Below the pieces are notes generated by a model that ran no database searches, was not told the DNA's origin, and saw only the letters and a program-made list of their open reading frames with translations. The translations under genes and the position numbers were made by a program. Positions 9,909-19,689 of a stretch of DNA of 64,000 nucleotides are shown in pieces. The stretch is from Chryseobacterium turcicum (GTDB lineage: Bacteria > Bacteroidota > Bacteroidia > Flavobacteriales > Weeksellaceae), in assembly GCF_021010565.1 (NCBI RefSeq), contig NZ_JAJNAY010000001.1, forward strand, positions 1,902,001-1,966,000, written 5' to 3'. Within the stretch, counting starts at the first letter, position 1. Every line of letters begins with the position of its first letter.

Positions 9909-10991
9909 ATGAATAAGAAAATTTCTGTTATGTTTATTCTGCCGGATTTGGAAACCGGAGGTGCAGAAAGAATTGTTACCACCATTGCCAATCATCTCTC
10001 AAGAGATCGTTTTGAAATTAAGATTTTGTTGTTGCGCAAACAAGGTGGATATTTGAGTTTGATAAAAAAAGATGTTGAAATAATAGATTTAAATATAGAG
10101 CGAATAAGAAATTCTCTAAAACCCATTCTTTCACAAATTTATCGCAGGAAACCCGATATTGTTTTTTCAGGATTTGGGGAAGTGAATGCCTATCTATCTT
10201 TATTTATTAAGCTTTTTCCAAAAATTAAATTTATTGCCCGAGAAACCAATGTCGTTTCAGAGCATATCACCAGAAAAGAAATAAAATTTTTCTATAATTT
10301 CTACAACAATTATCAAAGAATTATTGCACAAAGCGATGATATGATGAATGATTTGGTAGATAATTTTAATATTAAAAAACAAAAAATCACAAAAATCAAT
10401 AATCCTGTAGATTTTGATTTTATCAATCAAAAACTTCTGATTTCTACAAAACCTGAAAGTTTTAAATACAATTATAAAAACGTGGTTGCTATTGGTAATC
10501 TATCGGCAAGAAAAGGTTTTGATAATCTACTGAAAGTATTTTCAAGACTTAAAAATGAGAATATTATTCTCCATATTTTAGGCGACGGAAAAGACAGGGA
10601 ATTGCTGAGTCAGATGAAGGATTTTTTAGGTTTAAAAAAAGTTATTTTTCACGGCAGACAAGAAAATCCGTATGAGTTTCTGAAATTTGCAGATTTGTTT
10701 GTGCTTTCCTCACGTTATGAAGGTTTTCCTAATGTATTATTGGAAGCCGGAGCCTGCGGAACGTATTCTTTAGCAAATAATTGCCGCGGTGGAATTAACG
10801 AAATCATCCAAGACAAAGTAAACGGTGAGGTTTCTGATATTGAAAACCATGAAGAGTTTTCACAGAAAATTATGAAAATTTTGCAAGGGCATTACGACGC
10901 AGATTCTATTAAGAACTCTATTAAAGCTAGATTTTCAAAAGAAATTATTTTGGATAAGTATGAGAAAATTTTGCTTGAATTGATGAAGTAA
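9909..10991 (+). CDS. Glycosyltransferase family 4 protein
   Basis: A 360-residue GT-B glycosyltransferase. The N-terminal Rossmann domain opens with KISVMFILPDLETGGAERIV, typical of GT4 enzymes that build surface polysaccharides. The C-terminal donor-binding domain has AIGNLSARKGFDNLL, ILGDGKDR and the E-x7-E region SSRYEGFPNVLLEAGACGT. The start is taken at ATG 9909; an upstream TTG at 9885 would add eight residues. It is a lone gene, so the acceptor sugar cannot be predicted. Confidence 0.88.
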   Translation: MNKKISVMFILPDLETGGAERIVTTIANHLSRDRFEIKILLLRKQGGYLSLIKKDVEIIDLNIERIRNSLKPILSQIYRRKPDIVFSGFGEVNAYLSLFIKLFPKIKFIARETNVVSEHITRKEIKFFYNFYNNYQRIIAQSDDMMNDLVDNFNIKKQKITKINNPVDFDFINQKLLISTKPESFKYNYKNVVAIGNLSARKGFDNLLKVFSRLKNENIILHILGDGKDRELLSQMKDFLGLKKVIFHGRQENPYEFLKFADLFVLSSRYEGFPNVLLEAGACGTYSLANNCRGGINEIIQDKVNGEVSDIENHEEFSQKIMKILQGHYDADSIKNSIKARFSKEIILDKYEKILLELMK

Positions 10992-11053
10992 ATAAATAAT
11001 CTTTAATTTCCTTAAATTTGACCTTTTAAAATTTTAAAATAATTATTTCATTC

Positions 11054-11404
11054 ATGAAAAAACTTCCAAAATTAGGTTGCGCGTGCGAAAAAGCAGTTTT
11101 AACTCCTTCAGAATATAGAAGTTCGGAGGTCGGCAAAGATAAAACTAACGGAAGAAATGCTGATGTTGAGATTATTCAATGCAGATTATGCCAGAGAATT
11201 TGGATTAATTATGTTATTGAATCAGCAGAGAACTCTGAATCTAAGAATTGGTACAAAGGTATTGTTGCCAAAAAAGACGTTACCCAAGTTACTCCCGAAA
11301 ATGCTATAGAATATATTGAGAAACAAGAGTGGTATATCTATGGAGGTTCTGATTTTGAAAATCCGGAATCATTTGGTCAGGGAAAATTGAATCTTGGTTT
11401 ATAA
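11054..11404 (+). CDS. Hypothetical protein with Cys pairs
   Basis: A 116-residue cytoplasmic protein, not recognised. It has GCACEK near the N-terminus and CRLCQRIW near residue 57, which could bind a metal. A TAAATTTG promoter element lies at 11013-11020. It may belong with the following zinc-ribbon gene, which runs in the same direction after 32 bases. Confidence 0.6.
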   Translation: MKKLPKLGCACEKAVLTPSEYRSSEVGKDKTNGRNADVEIIQCRLCQRIWINYVIESAENSESKNWYKGIVAKKDVTQVTPENAIEYIEKQEWYIYGGSDFENPESFGQGKLNLGL

Positions 11405-11436
11405 TTTATTCTATTATAAAAATCAGATTATCATTA

Positions 11437-11993
11437 ATGAAAAAAAATCAGAATCAATTTGTCAAATGCAAATGTTGTCATATTTTGAAAGATAAAAATG
11501 ATGTTTCAATTTGTTTGACAGTTTTGAAAAATACTGATTTTATAAAAGTGTATGGGAATGATTTTGACTTATATAATTATTTATTCTCGAGTAATTTTGA
11601 ATGGGCATGTGATAGTTGTTTAAAGAATAAAAAAGCCTTAATTGCAAATCCTTCTCAGCAAAATGATGGTTATAATTCTCATTTAGCCTATTATGACATC
11701 AGTTTAAATTGTAAAAATTGTGGAAACGAATTTACATTTACAAAAGAGAAAAAAAACTGTGGTACGAAGAATTAAAGTTTTTTAGAGAATCTACACCTTT
11801 AAACTGTCTAAAATGCAGAAAAGAGATTAGAATATTTAAAATTCAAAATAAAATTCTGTCTGAGGTACTGAAAAAGGATATTAAAGAAATGTCAATTGAA
11901 GAGCTTTCTCAAGTTGCTGACATTTATAAAAAGTGGAATAAAGAAGATAAATTTAATTTTTACAGCAAAATTATTAAAACCCGTCAAAACTGA
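11437..11993 (+). pseudogene. Zinc-ribbon protein split by a frameshift at an A8 run
   Basis: Two overlapping reading frames encode one protein. Frame 1 (11437-11775) ends in LNCKNCGNEFTFTKEKK; frame 2 (open from 11718 to 11993) continues LWYEELKFFRESTPLNCLKCRKEIR. Joined, they give the C-x2-C ... C-x2-C zinc-ribbon of the probable zinc-ribbon family (CxxCG, F-F-T, WY, P-x-C-x2-CR). The junction is the A8 run at 11749-11756 read as GAG AAA AAA AAC, so a -1 shift (or one more A) restores the protein. Mutation, sequencing error or programmed slippage are all possible. Confidence 0.75.
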
Positions 11994-12056
11994 AATATCA
12001 TAAACTTCCCTCATCCATCAGCAAACATCCCACATAAAAAAACTTGATAAAACTCA

Positions 12057-12088
12057 CTTGGGTGCGTGGTAATTAATCAGTAAATTTG
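12057..12088 (+). promoter_or_regulatory. Promoter of lpdA
   Basis: CTTG (12057-12060), 20 bases, then TAAATTTG (12081-12088) matches the Bacteroidota TTTG-N19/21-TAnnTTTG promoter about 45 bases before the start codon. Confidence 0.6.
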
Positions 12089-12131
12089 TAAGAATTAATC
12101 ATTTCAGATAATAAATAAATTAAAATATAAA

Positions 12132-13535
12132 ATGAGTCAATTTGATGTTACCGTAATCGGTTCCGGTCCTGGAGGTTATGTAGCTGCTATTCGCGCTGCA
12201 CAATTGGGTTTCAAAACAGCAATTATTGAAAAGTATTCAACTTTAGGCGGAACTTGCCTTAACGTTGGATGTATTCCTTCAAAAGCGCTTTTAGACAGTT
12301 CTGAGCATTTCGAAAACGCAAAACACAATTTCGAAAACCACGGAATTATCATTAACGAGCCAAAAGCAGATATCGCAAGAATGATTGCGAGAAAAAATGA
12401 AGTGGTAGAACAAACTACAAAAGGAATCAACTTCTTGATGGACAAAAACAAAATTACTGTTTTTGAAGGTTTGGGAAGCTTCGAATCTGCAACTCAGATT
12501 AAAGTGACTAAAAACGACGGTTCTTCTGAAACGATTGAATCTAAATATACCATTATTGCAACAGGTTCTAAGCCTTCATCTTTGCCTTTCATTACTTTAG
12601 ATAAAGAAAGAGTGATTACTTCTACTGAAGCTTTAAATTTAAAAGAAATTCCTAAGCATTTGGTAGTAATCGGTGGTGGAGTTATCGGTCTTGAATTAGG
12701 TTCAGTTTACTTAAGATTAGGAGCTCAGGTTACTGTAGTTGAATTTATGGATAAAATCATTCCTACAATGGATGGAGCTTTAAGCAAGGAATTGACTAAA
12801 GTTCTTAAAAAACAAGGAATGAAGTTTATGCTTTCTACAGCGGTTTCTGCGGTTGAAAGAAACGGAGATTCTGTAAAAATTACAGCAAAAGATAAAAAAG
12901 GAGCAGAAGTTACTGTTGAAGGTGATTACTGTTTGGTTTCTGTAGGAAGAAGACCTTTCACAGACGGTCTTGCTCTTGAAAAAGCAGGTGTTGAGCTTGA
13001 CGAAAGAGGAAGAATCAAAACGAACGACCATTTACAGACTAACGTTGCAAATATTTATGCAATCGGAGATGTTATAAAAGGAGCGATGTTGGCTCACAAA
13101 GCTGAAGAAGAAGGAGTTTTCGTTGCTGAAACTTTGGCTGGGCAAAAACCTCACATCAATTATAACCTTATTCCTGGTGTAGTATATACTTGGCCGGAAG
13201 TTGCTGGAGTTGGTAAAACTGAAGAGCAATTGAAGGAAGAAGGTGTGGCTTACAAAATCGGAACTTTCCCAATGAGAGCTTTAGGAAGAAGCCGTGCAAG
13301 TGGTGATATCGATGGTTTGGTGAAAATTATTGCTGACGAAAAAACTGATGAGGTTCTTGGTTTCCACATGATTGGAGCGAGAGCTGCAGATTTGGTTGCT
13401 GAAGGTGTTATTGCAATGGAATTCCGTGCTAGTGCAGAAGATATTGCAAGAAGTTCTCACGCTCACCCTACGTATGCAGAAGCTATTAAAGAAGCTGCAT
13501 TGGATGCTACAGGAAAAAGAGCGTTGCATATGTAA
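12132..13535 (+). CDS. lpdA: Dihydrolipoyl dehydrogenase (E3)
   Basis: A 467-residue flavoprotein. The N-terminal FAD motif is VIGSGPGGYVAAIRAAQLG, the redox-active disulfide is GGTCLNVGCIPSKALL, the NAD-binding motif is VVIGGGVIGLELGSVY, the second FAD motif is NIYAIGDV, and the C-terminal HAHPTYAEA carries the catalytic His-Glu. It reoxidises lipoyl groups of pyruvate and 2-oxoglutarate dehydrogenase complexes. Standalone gene with its own promoter and a strong terminator, so it may serve several complexes. Confidence 0.97.
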   Translation: MSQFDVTVIGSGPGGYVAAIRAAQLGFKTAIIEKYSTLGGTCLNVGCIPSKALLDSSEHFENAKHNFENHGIIINEPKADIARMIARKNEVVEQTTKGINFLMDKNKITVFEGLGSFESATQIKVTKNDGSSETIESKYTIIATGSKPSSLPFITLDKERVITSTEALNLKEIPKHLVVIGGGVIGLELGSVYLRLGAQVTVVEFMDKIIPTMDGALSKELTKVLKKQGMKFMLSTAVSAVERNGDSVKITAKDKKGAEVTVEGDYCLVSVGRRPFTDGLALEKAGVELDERGRIKTNDHLQTNVANIYAIGDVIKGAMLAHKAEEEGVFVAETLAGQKPHINYNLIPGVVYTWPEVAGVGKTEEQLKEEGVAYKIGTFPMRALGRSRASGDIDGLVKIIADEKTDEVLGFHMIGARAADLVAEGVIAMEFRASAEDIARSSHAHPTYAEAIKEAALDATGKRALHM

Positions 13536-13569
13536 AATTTGATTAAAAGATTTAATCATTTAAATATTA

Positions 13570-13609
13570 AAAAAAAAGACCGCCTCAATTTGATGGCGGT
13601 CTTTTTTTT
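13570..13609 (+). terminator. Terminator of lpdA
   Basis: Stem AAAAGACCGCC / GGCGGTCTTTT followed by a long T run. Confidence 0.9.
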
Positions 13610-13741
13610 GTGCTTAAATTTCCCTTGGATTCAATATTTTCTATAAGGTTAAAGCGATTATTTTTAAATTTTATTTTAATTAAAAAGATGCATTTCTGGC
13701 ATGAAAATAGAGTGCGATTTGATTATAAAATTGAAGTCATT

Positions 13742-14617
13742 ATGAAAAAAATATTTACAGTTTGTGCTATCTTATCAGGTCTACTATTTTTTGCACAAGA
13801 AGCAGGAAAAGCAGGAGAGCTTTTGAAAAATGAAGTGTCTAAGAAAGAAATGGAATCTTCAGAAAGTAGAAAATTAGATTCCCGAAACAATAATTCTGGT
13901 AATTCTTCAGGATTTAGAAAACCAAATAATCAGAATAGTCAAAACAGAAGACCAGCCAATCCAAATTATCAATGGAATTCTAATAATGGATATGCTGAAG
14001 TTTTTGTGAGAATTCCGGAGCAGGGATATTTCAGTGTTGAACTGGCAGACCAGATGATTTCGAATAATTCCGGAAAGTATCGTTTTTTTGACCTTCCATC
14101 GGGAAGGGTTCCTATTTCTATTTATGATAATGGATTTTTGGTTTACAGAACAACTTTAAATGTTAGAAATAACAGCAGATTAGTCCTTGATTTTTTCACG
14201 AATGAAGGTTTGTATCTTTTAGACTCTTATCCTCTTCAAAATAATTATTACGGATTTAATAACTGGAATGACGTGTGGAATAATCCTTATGGAAATTCAG
14301 GGAATATTGGAAACATAAACTATCCCAATGTAATGGATAATCAAACTTTCCAGCAATTTATGACGACCATGAAAAAAGATGCCTGGTTTGATGATAAGAA
14401 AATTGCTTTCATTAATCAACAAGGTCGTCACGCAATGTTTACTTCAGAGCAAATAAGCGTTTTGGTAAAGGATTTAAGTTTTGATAAAAATAGAGTAGCT
14501 TTAGCTAAATCATTATTTTCAAAATGCGTAGACAAACAAAAGTATTTTATCGTAGGAGATGTTTTAGATTTTGAAAGTAACAGACGAGAACTGATGGATT
14601 TTATATCTAATTCTTAG
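13742..14617 (+). CDS. Secreted DUF4476 domain protein
   Basis: A 291-residue protein. ATG 13742 is chosen because it begins a signal peptide (MKKIFTVCAILSGLLFFAQ); an in-frame ATG-less extension upstream reads as non-signal sequence. After a low-complexity Asn/Ser/Arg stretch (residues 30-75) comes a PEGA-like beta segment (VFVRIPEQGYFSVELADQ), then a C-terminal DUF4476 domain (MDNQTFQQFMTTMKKDAWFD to the end). DUF4476 is common in flavobacterial exported proteins; its role is unknown. Confidence 0.8.
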   Translation: MKKIFTVCAILSGLLFFAQEAGKAGELLKNEVSKKEMESSESRKLDSRNNNSGNSSGFRKPNNQNSQNRRPANPNYQWNSNNGYAEVFVRIPEQGYFSVELADQMISNNSGKYRFFDLPSGRVPISIYDNGFLVYRTTLNVRNNSRLVLDFFTNEGLYLLDSYPLQNNYYGFNNWNDVWNNPYGNSGNIGNINYPNVMDNQTFQQFMTTMKKDAWFDDKKIAFINQQGRHAMFTSEQISVLVKDLSFDKNRVALAKSLFSKCVDKQKYFIVGDVLDFESNRRELMDFISNS

Positions 14618-14682
14618 AAACGGAATTTAAAATAATAAAACTCAAAACTTAGTAACCCTCAAACTCTCCAACTTATTTTCCT

Positions 14683-14690
14683 TACCTTTG
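14683..14690 (+). promoter_or_regulatory. -7 promoter element upstream of the CvfB-like gene
   Basis: TACCTTTG matches TAnnTTTG 20 bases before the start codon, implying a very short leader. Confidence 0.45.
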
Positions 14691-14709
14691 CCAACTAAAT
14701 TTATCATTC

Positions 14710-15534
14710 ATGCAACTCGGAAAAACTCAGACGTTAAAAATTTCAGAAAAAAATAGTTCAGGCTGGATGCTTGAATCAGAGACAGGCGAAACCGCTTTTA
14801 TGTCTAAAGTTTTTATTCGTGACGAAAAAGAAATTGGCGACGAGATTGAAGTTTTCGTTTATCAGGACGATAATAAACTGAAAGCTACTACCGAAGTTCC
14901 TTTGGCTGAAGTAGGTGAGTTTGCGGTGATGAGCTGTGTACAAAGTCTTCCAACGGGCGCTTTTATGGAGTGGGGAATCATCAAAGACCTTTTCATTCCT
15001 TACAAACAACAGAAGACAAAAATTATCGAAGGGAAGAGATATCTTGTTTATCTTTATGTAGATGAAGGTTTGGATTTGATTACTGGAACGACAAAGTTTA
15101 AAAGAAATCCGCAGTACGAAAATCTTCCTTTACAAAAAGGTGATAAAGTAGATTTGTTGATGATGAATGAAAGCGAATTGGGCTGGAATGTTGTCGTTAA
15201 CAAAAAATACATCGGATTAATATATACTTCAGATGTTTATAAAAAATTGTATCCACTTTCTGAAGAAGAAGGTTACATTAAAGATATTCGTGAGGATGGA
15301 AAAATTGATGTTTCGCTTCAGCCTGTAGGTTTTGAAAACATTGATGAATTTAAACAGAAAATCTTAAATAAATTAGAAGAAAACTTTGGTTTACTGCATC
15401 TTTCAGACAAATCTTCTCCGGAGGAAATTAAAGATGAATTACAGATGAGTAAAAAGAACTTCAAAAAAGCTTTAGGCGGTCTGTATAAAGATAAAATGGT
15501 CGATATTTTAGAAGATAAAATAAGATTGGTATAA
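14710..15534 (+). CDS. cvfB: CvfB/YitL-family S1-like RNA-binding protein
   Basis: A 274-residue protein built of successive S1-like OB folds (MQLGKTQTLKISEKNSSGWM; LPTGAFMEWGIIKDLFIPY; NKKYIGLIYTSDVYKKL) and a C-terminal winged-helix segment (SPEEIKDELQMSKKNFKKALGGLYK), which is the CvfB architecture. CvfB proteins bind RNA and affect virulence-factor expression in Firmicutes; in Bacteroidota the role is not established. Confidence 0.85.
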   Translation: MQLGKTQTLKISEKNSSGWMLESETGETAFMSKVFIRDEKEIGDEIEVFVYQDDNKLKATTEVPLAEVGEFAVMSCVQSLPTGAFMEWGIIKDLFIPYKQQKTKIIEGKRYLVYLYVDEGLDLITGTTKFKRNPQYENLPLQKGDKVDLLMMNESELGWNVVVNKKYIGLIYTSDVYKKLYPLSEEEGYIKDIREDGKIDVSLQPVGFENIDEFKQKILNKLEENFGLLHLSDKSSPEEIKDELQMSKKNFKKALGGLYKDKMVDILEDKIRLV

Positions 15535-15562
15535 ACCTAAATTAATTTACCAAAAGCAATAA

Positions 15563-15593
15563 AAAAAACGAGCAGAAATTTCTGCTCGTTTTT
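15563..15593. terminator. Bidirectional terminator
   Basis: Perfect stem AAACGAGCAGA / TCTGCTCGTTT between the convergent CvfB-like and T9SS cargo genes, with A and T runs on both sides. Confidence 0.9.
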
Positions 15594-15597
15594 ATTT

Positions 15598-18500
15598 TTA
15601 TTCTCTGTTCTTTACAAGAAGCCATCCTGTATAATTTCTTCCGTCTGATACTTTTATCGTATACCAATAATTTCCTGTAGGAATTGGCGAACCATTGATT
15701 TTTGCGTCCCATTCCAAAGGTTTTTTATTGATAATTTGTTTGAATACTAAAACTCCTTTTCTGTCGAAAACAATGACTTCTGAACCTGTATAATTTTCTA
15801 AACCGGCAACTTTCCATTTGTCATTTATTCCGTCTCCATTCGGGCTGATTGCATTCGGGATATTAAAAATAGAAAAAGGTTTCTGACCAATGATACAGCC
15901 AGATTTTGTTCTGACGTAAACGATATATTCTCCCATTCCTAAATTACTGAAAACATTAGAATCTTGCCACGAAGAATTGTCTAAAGAATACTCATAGTTA
16001 CCTGTAGAAGATAAAATGACTGTAGCTGAACCGTTATTGACATTTACCGAAACAATTTCTGCCAAAACAGAATAACTTAACTCAATAGTATCTGTATTAC
16101 TACACCCAAAAATATTAGTAACCGTTACTGAATAATTACCAGGACTTGAAACACTAATGGTTTGTGTTGTTGCTCCGGTACTCCATAAATACGTTGTATA
16201 GCCAGCTCCTGCATCTAAAGTAACAGTTTTGCCTTTACAAAAATCAAAATCTTCAGGAAGTTTAATGATAGGTTTAGGATTTAAAACCAATTCTAAGATG
16301 ACGTTTTTAAAACATTCGTCTGCAGTTGATACTTTAACGTTTATTATATTATTTCCTAAATTCAAAGTATAACTCGAAGGAATTGCAATTAGAGTTCCGG
16401 CTTGTGTTGTATAGGTGAAAATATAATTATTAGGGTTTGCAATGATGTTGCTTTGATACGAAGTAAGGTCTACCACCATTGTGTTTGTCGTAAAAATATT
16501 ACATAATGATGTTCTGTAATTATTTGCCGGAACATTATTTTGTGAAAGCGTTACCGCGATAGCTAGTTTTTCAGACTCACAATTATTTAAAGTTTGGGTG
16601 ACGAAATAGGTTTGTCCGTTTACAAGTGGGGTTGTCAAAGGTAAAATATTTCCAGCCGCATTGTAATAAATTAAACCAGTTCCGTTTACCACCAAACTTG
16701 CCAATCTAGGATTTGCTGATTCACAGAAATCCTGGTTGATATTTGCAACAGGTTTTGGTGTATTGTTTACCGTTACCTGAATAGAAGTTTTAACACTTTC
16801 GCAGCCGTTAATTGTTTGTGATGCAAAATAAGTTTGCCCATGTATAAGTGGAATAGTGACAGCTAAAATATTATTGGCAGCATCATACCATTTTACGTTT
16901 TGACCTGTGATTTGAAGATTGGCAATCGTTGGGTTGTTTGTAGCACAGAATATTTGCTGTGCATTTGTAGTTGTTGGAAGTGCTGTAGAATTTACAATTA
17001 CATTTTGATTTTGGGTGGAAATATTTCCGTTTCCGTCGCTATAAACCCAGTGAATAACATAAGTTCCCGGAATTGAATAATTTAACGGGTCTATAGTTGT
17101 TGCCGTGATGGTTCCTGCACAATTATCTGTAGCCGTAGGGAAATTAGAAATAGTTGTATGACAATCTCCTGTAATATCAGAAAGTTGCGCCGTGTTAGGA
17201 ACTGGAGCAATGGTATCACCAACGACAACGTTTACGGTGAAGCTTCCATCACACGCTCCCGAGCCTGAAATTTGACAAGTATAAACACCTGCATTTGCTA
17301 AGGTAGCATTTGGAATTGTAGGATTTTGAAGAGTTGAGGTAAATCCGTTTGGACCTGTCCAGCTGTAGGTTGTACCTCCAGTTGCGGTTAATTGAATATT
17401 TGAATTTATGCAAACAGGGGAGTTTGATACTACAGTTCCGGTTGAAGTACAATCCTGGAATTTAGCAATGAAAACATCATTAGATGGATGTCCTCCAGTT
17501 TGCTGAAATGTTCCTGGTGTTGCAATACCTGTCGTATTATTGCTTGATATTCCTGTTAAATAGATGTAGTCGTCTTTATCTTTCGTTACCAAACCAAGTT
17601 GTGTTCCTCCGTTTCCTCCGTAAAAAGTTCCCCATTCTTTTACATTATTTGAATTGTACTTTACTAAAAAAGTATGAGCATAAGGGGTTACTTGTTGCAT
17701 ATATGCATTTGGCGTAGCAATATCTGGCTGCCAACCGTTTGATAATCCTGTAAAAAATATATTTCCATGTTTATCTACATAGGAGAGTAATTGAAAACTA
17801 GGGAGAGGAGAGTAAAAATTTTTTGTCACAACATTGGTTGCTAAATCTACTCGGAATACCCCGGGATTATTTATTCCTTGCACTGTAGAGAAGTAATGAC
17901 CTGGAATTATTAAAGTATTATTTATAATTCGAGCTTCATAGCTTTCATCTTGATTTTCTAATCCTGCATAGCTTGATCTTAATAAATTTCCGGTTTTAGA
18001 AAATTTTAAATATAAAATATCTGTACTGCCTGAATTAGTAGGTTGAAAGGGATTTATCATCGCTATATTTTGTGATGTAGTTAATCCAATGATTTCAAGA
18101 TCATCTGTCGACGAAAAAATATTATGAAGTGATGTTGAATTGTTGCCTCCCAAATAAGTTGACCAAACAATATTTCCTAAAGAATCTAATGCAGTAAGAA
18201 ACCCTTCACTACTCCCGCTTTGGCTTAATTTAGTAGGTTGAAAAGCGTTTAAAACAGGAAAGTCGAAACCATATGTGTGCCCAGCAAGATAGATGTGATT
18301 ATTATTATAAGATACGGAATAACATACATCAGAGCTATTTCCGCCCATGTTTTTTTGCAATACTAAGGCTCCGTTAGAATTAAATTTAGCCATAACAACA
18401 TCATTATCACCGGAGGGTTTAAATTTTACACCCGCCGCATAGATATTTAAATTTTCATCAAAATCTACTGAGCTAAAGTTATCATCCCTCATAGCTCCAT

Positions 18501-19509
18501 AATATGTTCCCCAAAGTTTTTGCCCGTTTGATGTAATTTTCATTAGATAAGCATCAAAGTACGAATTGGTAATATTCGTCTGGCTGGCTCCGCTAGTAGC
18601 AATATTTGTTGCGCTTGCTGTTGCTCCATATAGATAGACATTATTTTGAATATCTGTTTTTGTCTCCCCATACTCTTCGCCAAATCCACCTGCATAACTT
18701 CCCCAAATTCTGGTTGGTACTGGATCAATTATTATTTTCTTATCAGATATGTTGATAGGAGATGCAAAGCCAAAAATTTGATTTCCTAAATCTTTAAAAG
18801 CTACAGCTATTTCTTTTTTATTTATCCCTTCAATCCAACTGTTAGGAATATTTTCATGTAAATCTCCAAAACGTAAGTTCATGACAAGTTTCTCTTTTTC
18901 TATTAATGTAGAAGCTCCATGAAATTTCATTTTAATATCAGATATTCTTCCTCCGGGATTAATTATGAAATTGTATTCGATGGGTTTTAAAGTATCTTTT
19001 GGTTTGAAGAAGACTAAGTCAATATTTGAATAAATATTTTTATATAAAATCTTTTGATAACGATGAACATTGTTTATTCCTTCTGGTCTATTCTCAAGAT
19101 TATAATAATTTTCGTAATCCTTTGATTTACCTTGAGCTATTATTGTCGATTTTTTATTCGAGTTTAATAATTCTATATCTATTCTATGAATTGATTTTTC
19201 ATAATTAAACTCTCTATTCAGAAAGGCAAGCTTTTGAGGTAATCCATTGTCTTCAATTTTTCTGAACTCTGGATTTTTCTTTTTGGAAGTTTCATATACA
19301 TCATAAGAAAATCCATTAGAACGTAGCTGAACATTCAATCCTGCAGAATGAAAAAGGTACTTCACATCAGAATTTTCCTTCCCATTTTGATCTACAATCT
19401 GCCCCTTATTCTCATAGAAATAATATTCATTGCTTTTTTGGAAATTTTTCTGCCCAAACATAAAAGCACAGCTAATTATCGCAAAAAGGAATAAAATTTT
19501 TTTCATCAT
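15598..19509 (-). CDS. Large secreted T9SS type B cargo protein (SBBP repeats, Ig-like domains)
   Basis: About 1303 residues from the ATG at 19509 (or 19506), which precedes the signal peptide MKKILFLFAIISCAFMFGQ. N-terminal region (ENKGQI, DVKYLFHSAG) is of the DUF7948 type. Residues about 280-700 are SBBP-like beta-propeller repeats (WGTYYGA, WSTYLGG, WGTFYGG). Then come several Ig-like/PKD-like modules, one with HYR character. The C-terminus (AISPNGDGINDKW to the end) is the gliding-motility-type sorting domain of T9SS type B. It is probably exported to the surface as an adhesin or structural protein. Confidence 0.93.
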   Translation of the reverse strand: MMKKILFLFAIISCAFMFGQKNFQKSNEYYFYENKGQIVDQNGKENSDVKYLFHSAGLNVQLRSNGFSYDVYETSKKKNPEFRKIEDNGLPQKLAFLNREFNYEKSIHRIDIELLNSNKKSTIIAQGKSKDYENYYNLENRPEGINNVHRYQKILYKNIYSNIDLVFFKPKDTLKPIEYNFIINPGGRISDIKMKFHGASTLIEKEKLVMNLRFGDLHENIPNSWIEGINKKEIAVAFKDLGNQIFGFASPINISDKKIIIDPVPTRIWGSYAGGFGEEYGETKTDIQNNVYLYGATASATNIATSGASQTNITNSYFDAYLMKITSNGQKLWGTYYGAMRDDNFSSVDFDENLNIYAAGVKFKPSGDNDVVMAKFNSNGALVLQKNMGGNSSDVCYSVSYNNNHIYLAGHTYGFDFPVLNAFQPTKLSQSGSSEGFLTALDSLGNIVWSTYLGGNNSTSLHNIFSSTDDLEIIGLTTSQNIAMINPFQPTNSGSTDILYLKFSKTGNLLRSSYAGLENQDESYEARIINNTLIIPGHYFSTVQGINNPGVFRVDLATNVVTKNFYSPLPSFQLLSYVDKHGNIFFTGLSNGWQPDIATPNAYMQQVTPYAHTFLVKYNSNNVKEWGTFYGGNGGTQLGLVTKDKDDYIYLTGISSNNTTGIATPGTFQQTGGHPSNDVFIAKFQDCTSTGTVVSNSPVCINSNIQLTATGGTTYSWTGPNGFTSTLQNPTIPNATLANAGVYTCQISGSGACDGSFTVNVVVGDTIAPVPNTAQLSDITGDCHTTISNFPTATDNCAGTITATTIDPLNYSIPGTYVIHWVYSDGNGNISTQNQNVIVNSTALPTTTNAQQIFCATNNPTIANLQITGQNVKWYDAANNILAVTIPLIHGQTYFASQTINGCESVKTSIQVTVNNTPKPVANINQDFCESANPRLASLVVNGTGLIYYNAAGNILPLTTPLVNGQTYFVTQTLNNCESEKLAIAVTLSQNNVPANNYRTSLCNIFTTNTMVVDLTSYQSNIIANPNNYIFTYTTQAGTLIAIPSSYTLNLGNNIINVKVSTADECFKNVILELVLNPKPIIKLPEDFDFCKGKTVTLDAGAGYTTYLWSTGATTQTISVSSPGNYSVTVTNIFGCSNTDTIELSYSVLAEIVSVNVNNGSATVILSSTGNYEYSLDNSSWQDSNVFSNLGMGEYIVYVRTKSGCIIGQKPFSIFNIPNAISPNGDGINDKWKVAGLENYTGSEVIVFDRKGVLVFKQIINKKPLEWDAKINGSPIPTGNYWYTIKVSDGRNYTGWLLVKNRE

Positions 19510-19614
19510 TATTAATTTTCCGCAAATATAATCAAACAAAGATTTTTTAAGTATTAATAATTCATAAATACGTGACTCGAAGTTTAAAATATGATGCAAA
19601 TCATATTAATTATT

Positions 19615-19639
19615 TTGTTTAACAATTTTGTCAAAACAA
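19615..19639. promoter_or_regulatory. TetR operator 1 (upstream copy)
   Basis: TTGTTTAACAA, three Ts, TGTCAAAACAA: an imperfect palindrome of 25 bp, 22/25 identical to the copy exactly 50 bp downstream. It contains the TTTTG -33 box of the regulator promoter, so bound repressor would block RNA polymerase. Confidence 0.7.
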
Positions 19640-19657
19640 ATGATTGATATATATTTG
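19626..19657 (+). promoter_or_regulatory. Promoter of the TetR-efflux operon
   Basis: TTTTG (19626-19630), 19 bases, then TATATTTG (19650-19657): a consensus Bacteroidota promoter. The expected start is near 19664, only about 14 bases before the regulator ATG. Confidence 0.75.
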
Positions 19658-19664
19658 CACAAAA

Positions 19665-19689
19665 TTGTTTAACAAAAATGTCAAAACAA
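19665..19689. promoter_or_regulatory. TetR operator 2, overlapping the start codon
   Basis: TTGTTTAACAA, three As, TGTCAAAACAA; the last 12 bases are the first codons of the regulator (ATG TCA AAA CAA). Same flanking half-sites as operator 1. Confidence 0.65.

Noticed and set aside
13610..13741. Upstream extension of the DUF4476 gene
   Set aside because: The signal peptide begins at 13742; the extension lies just after the lpdA terminator and reads as non-coding.
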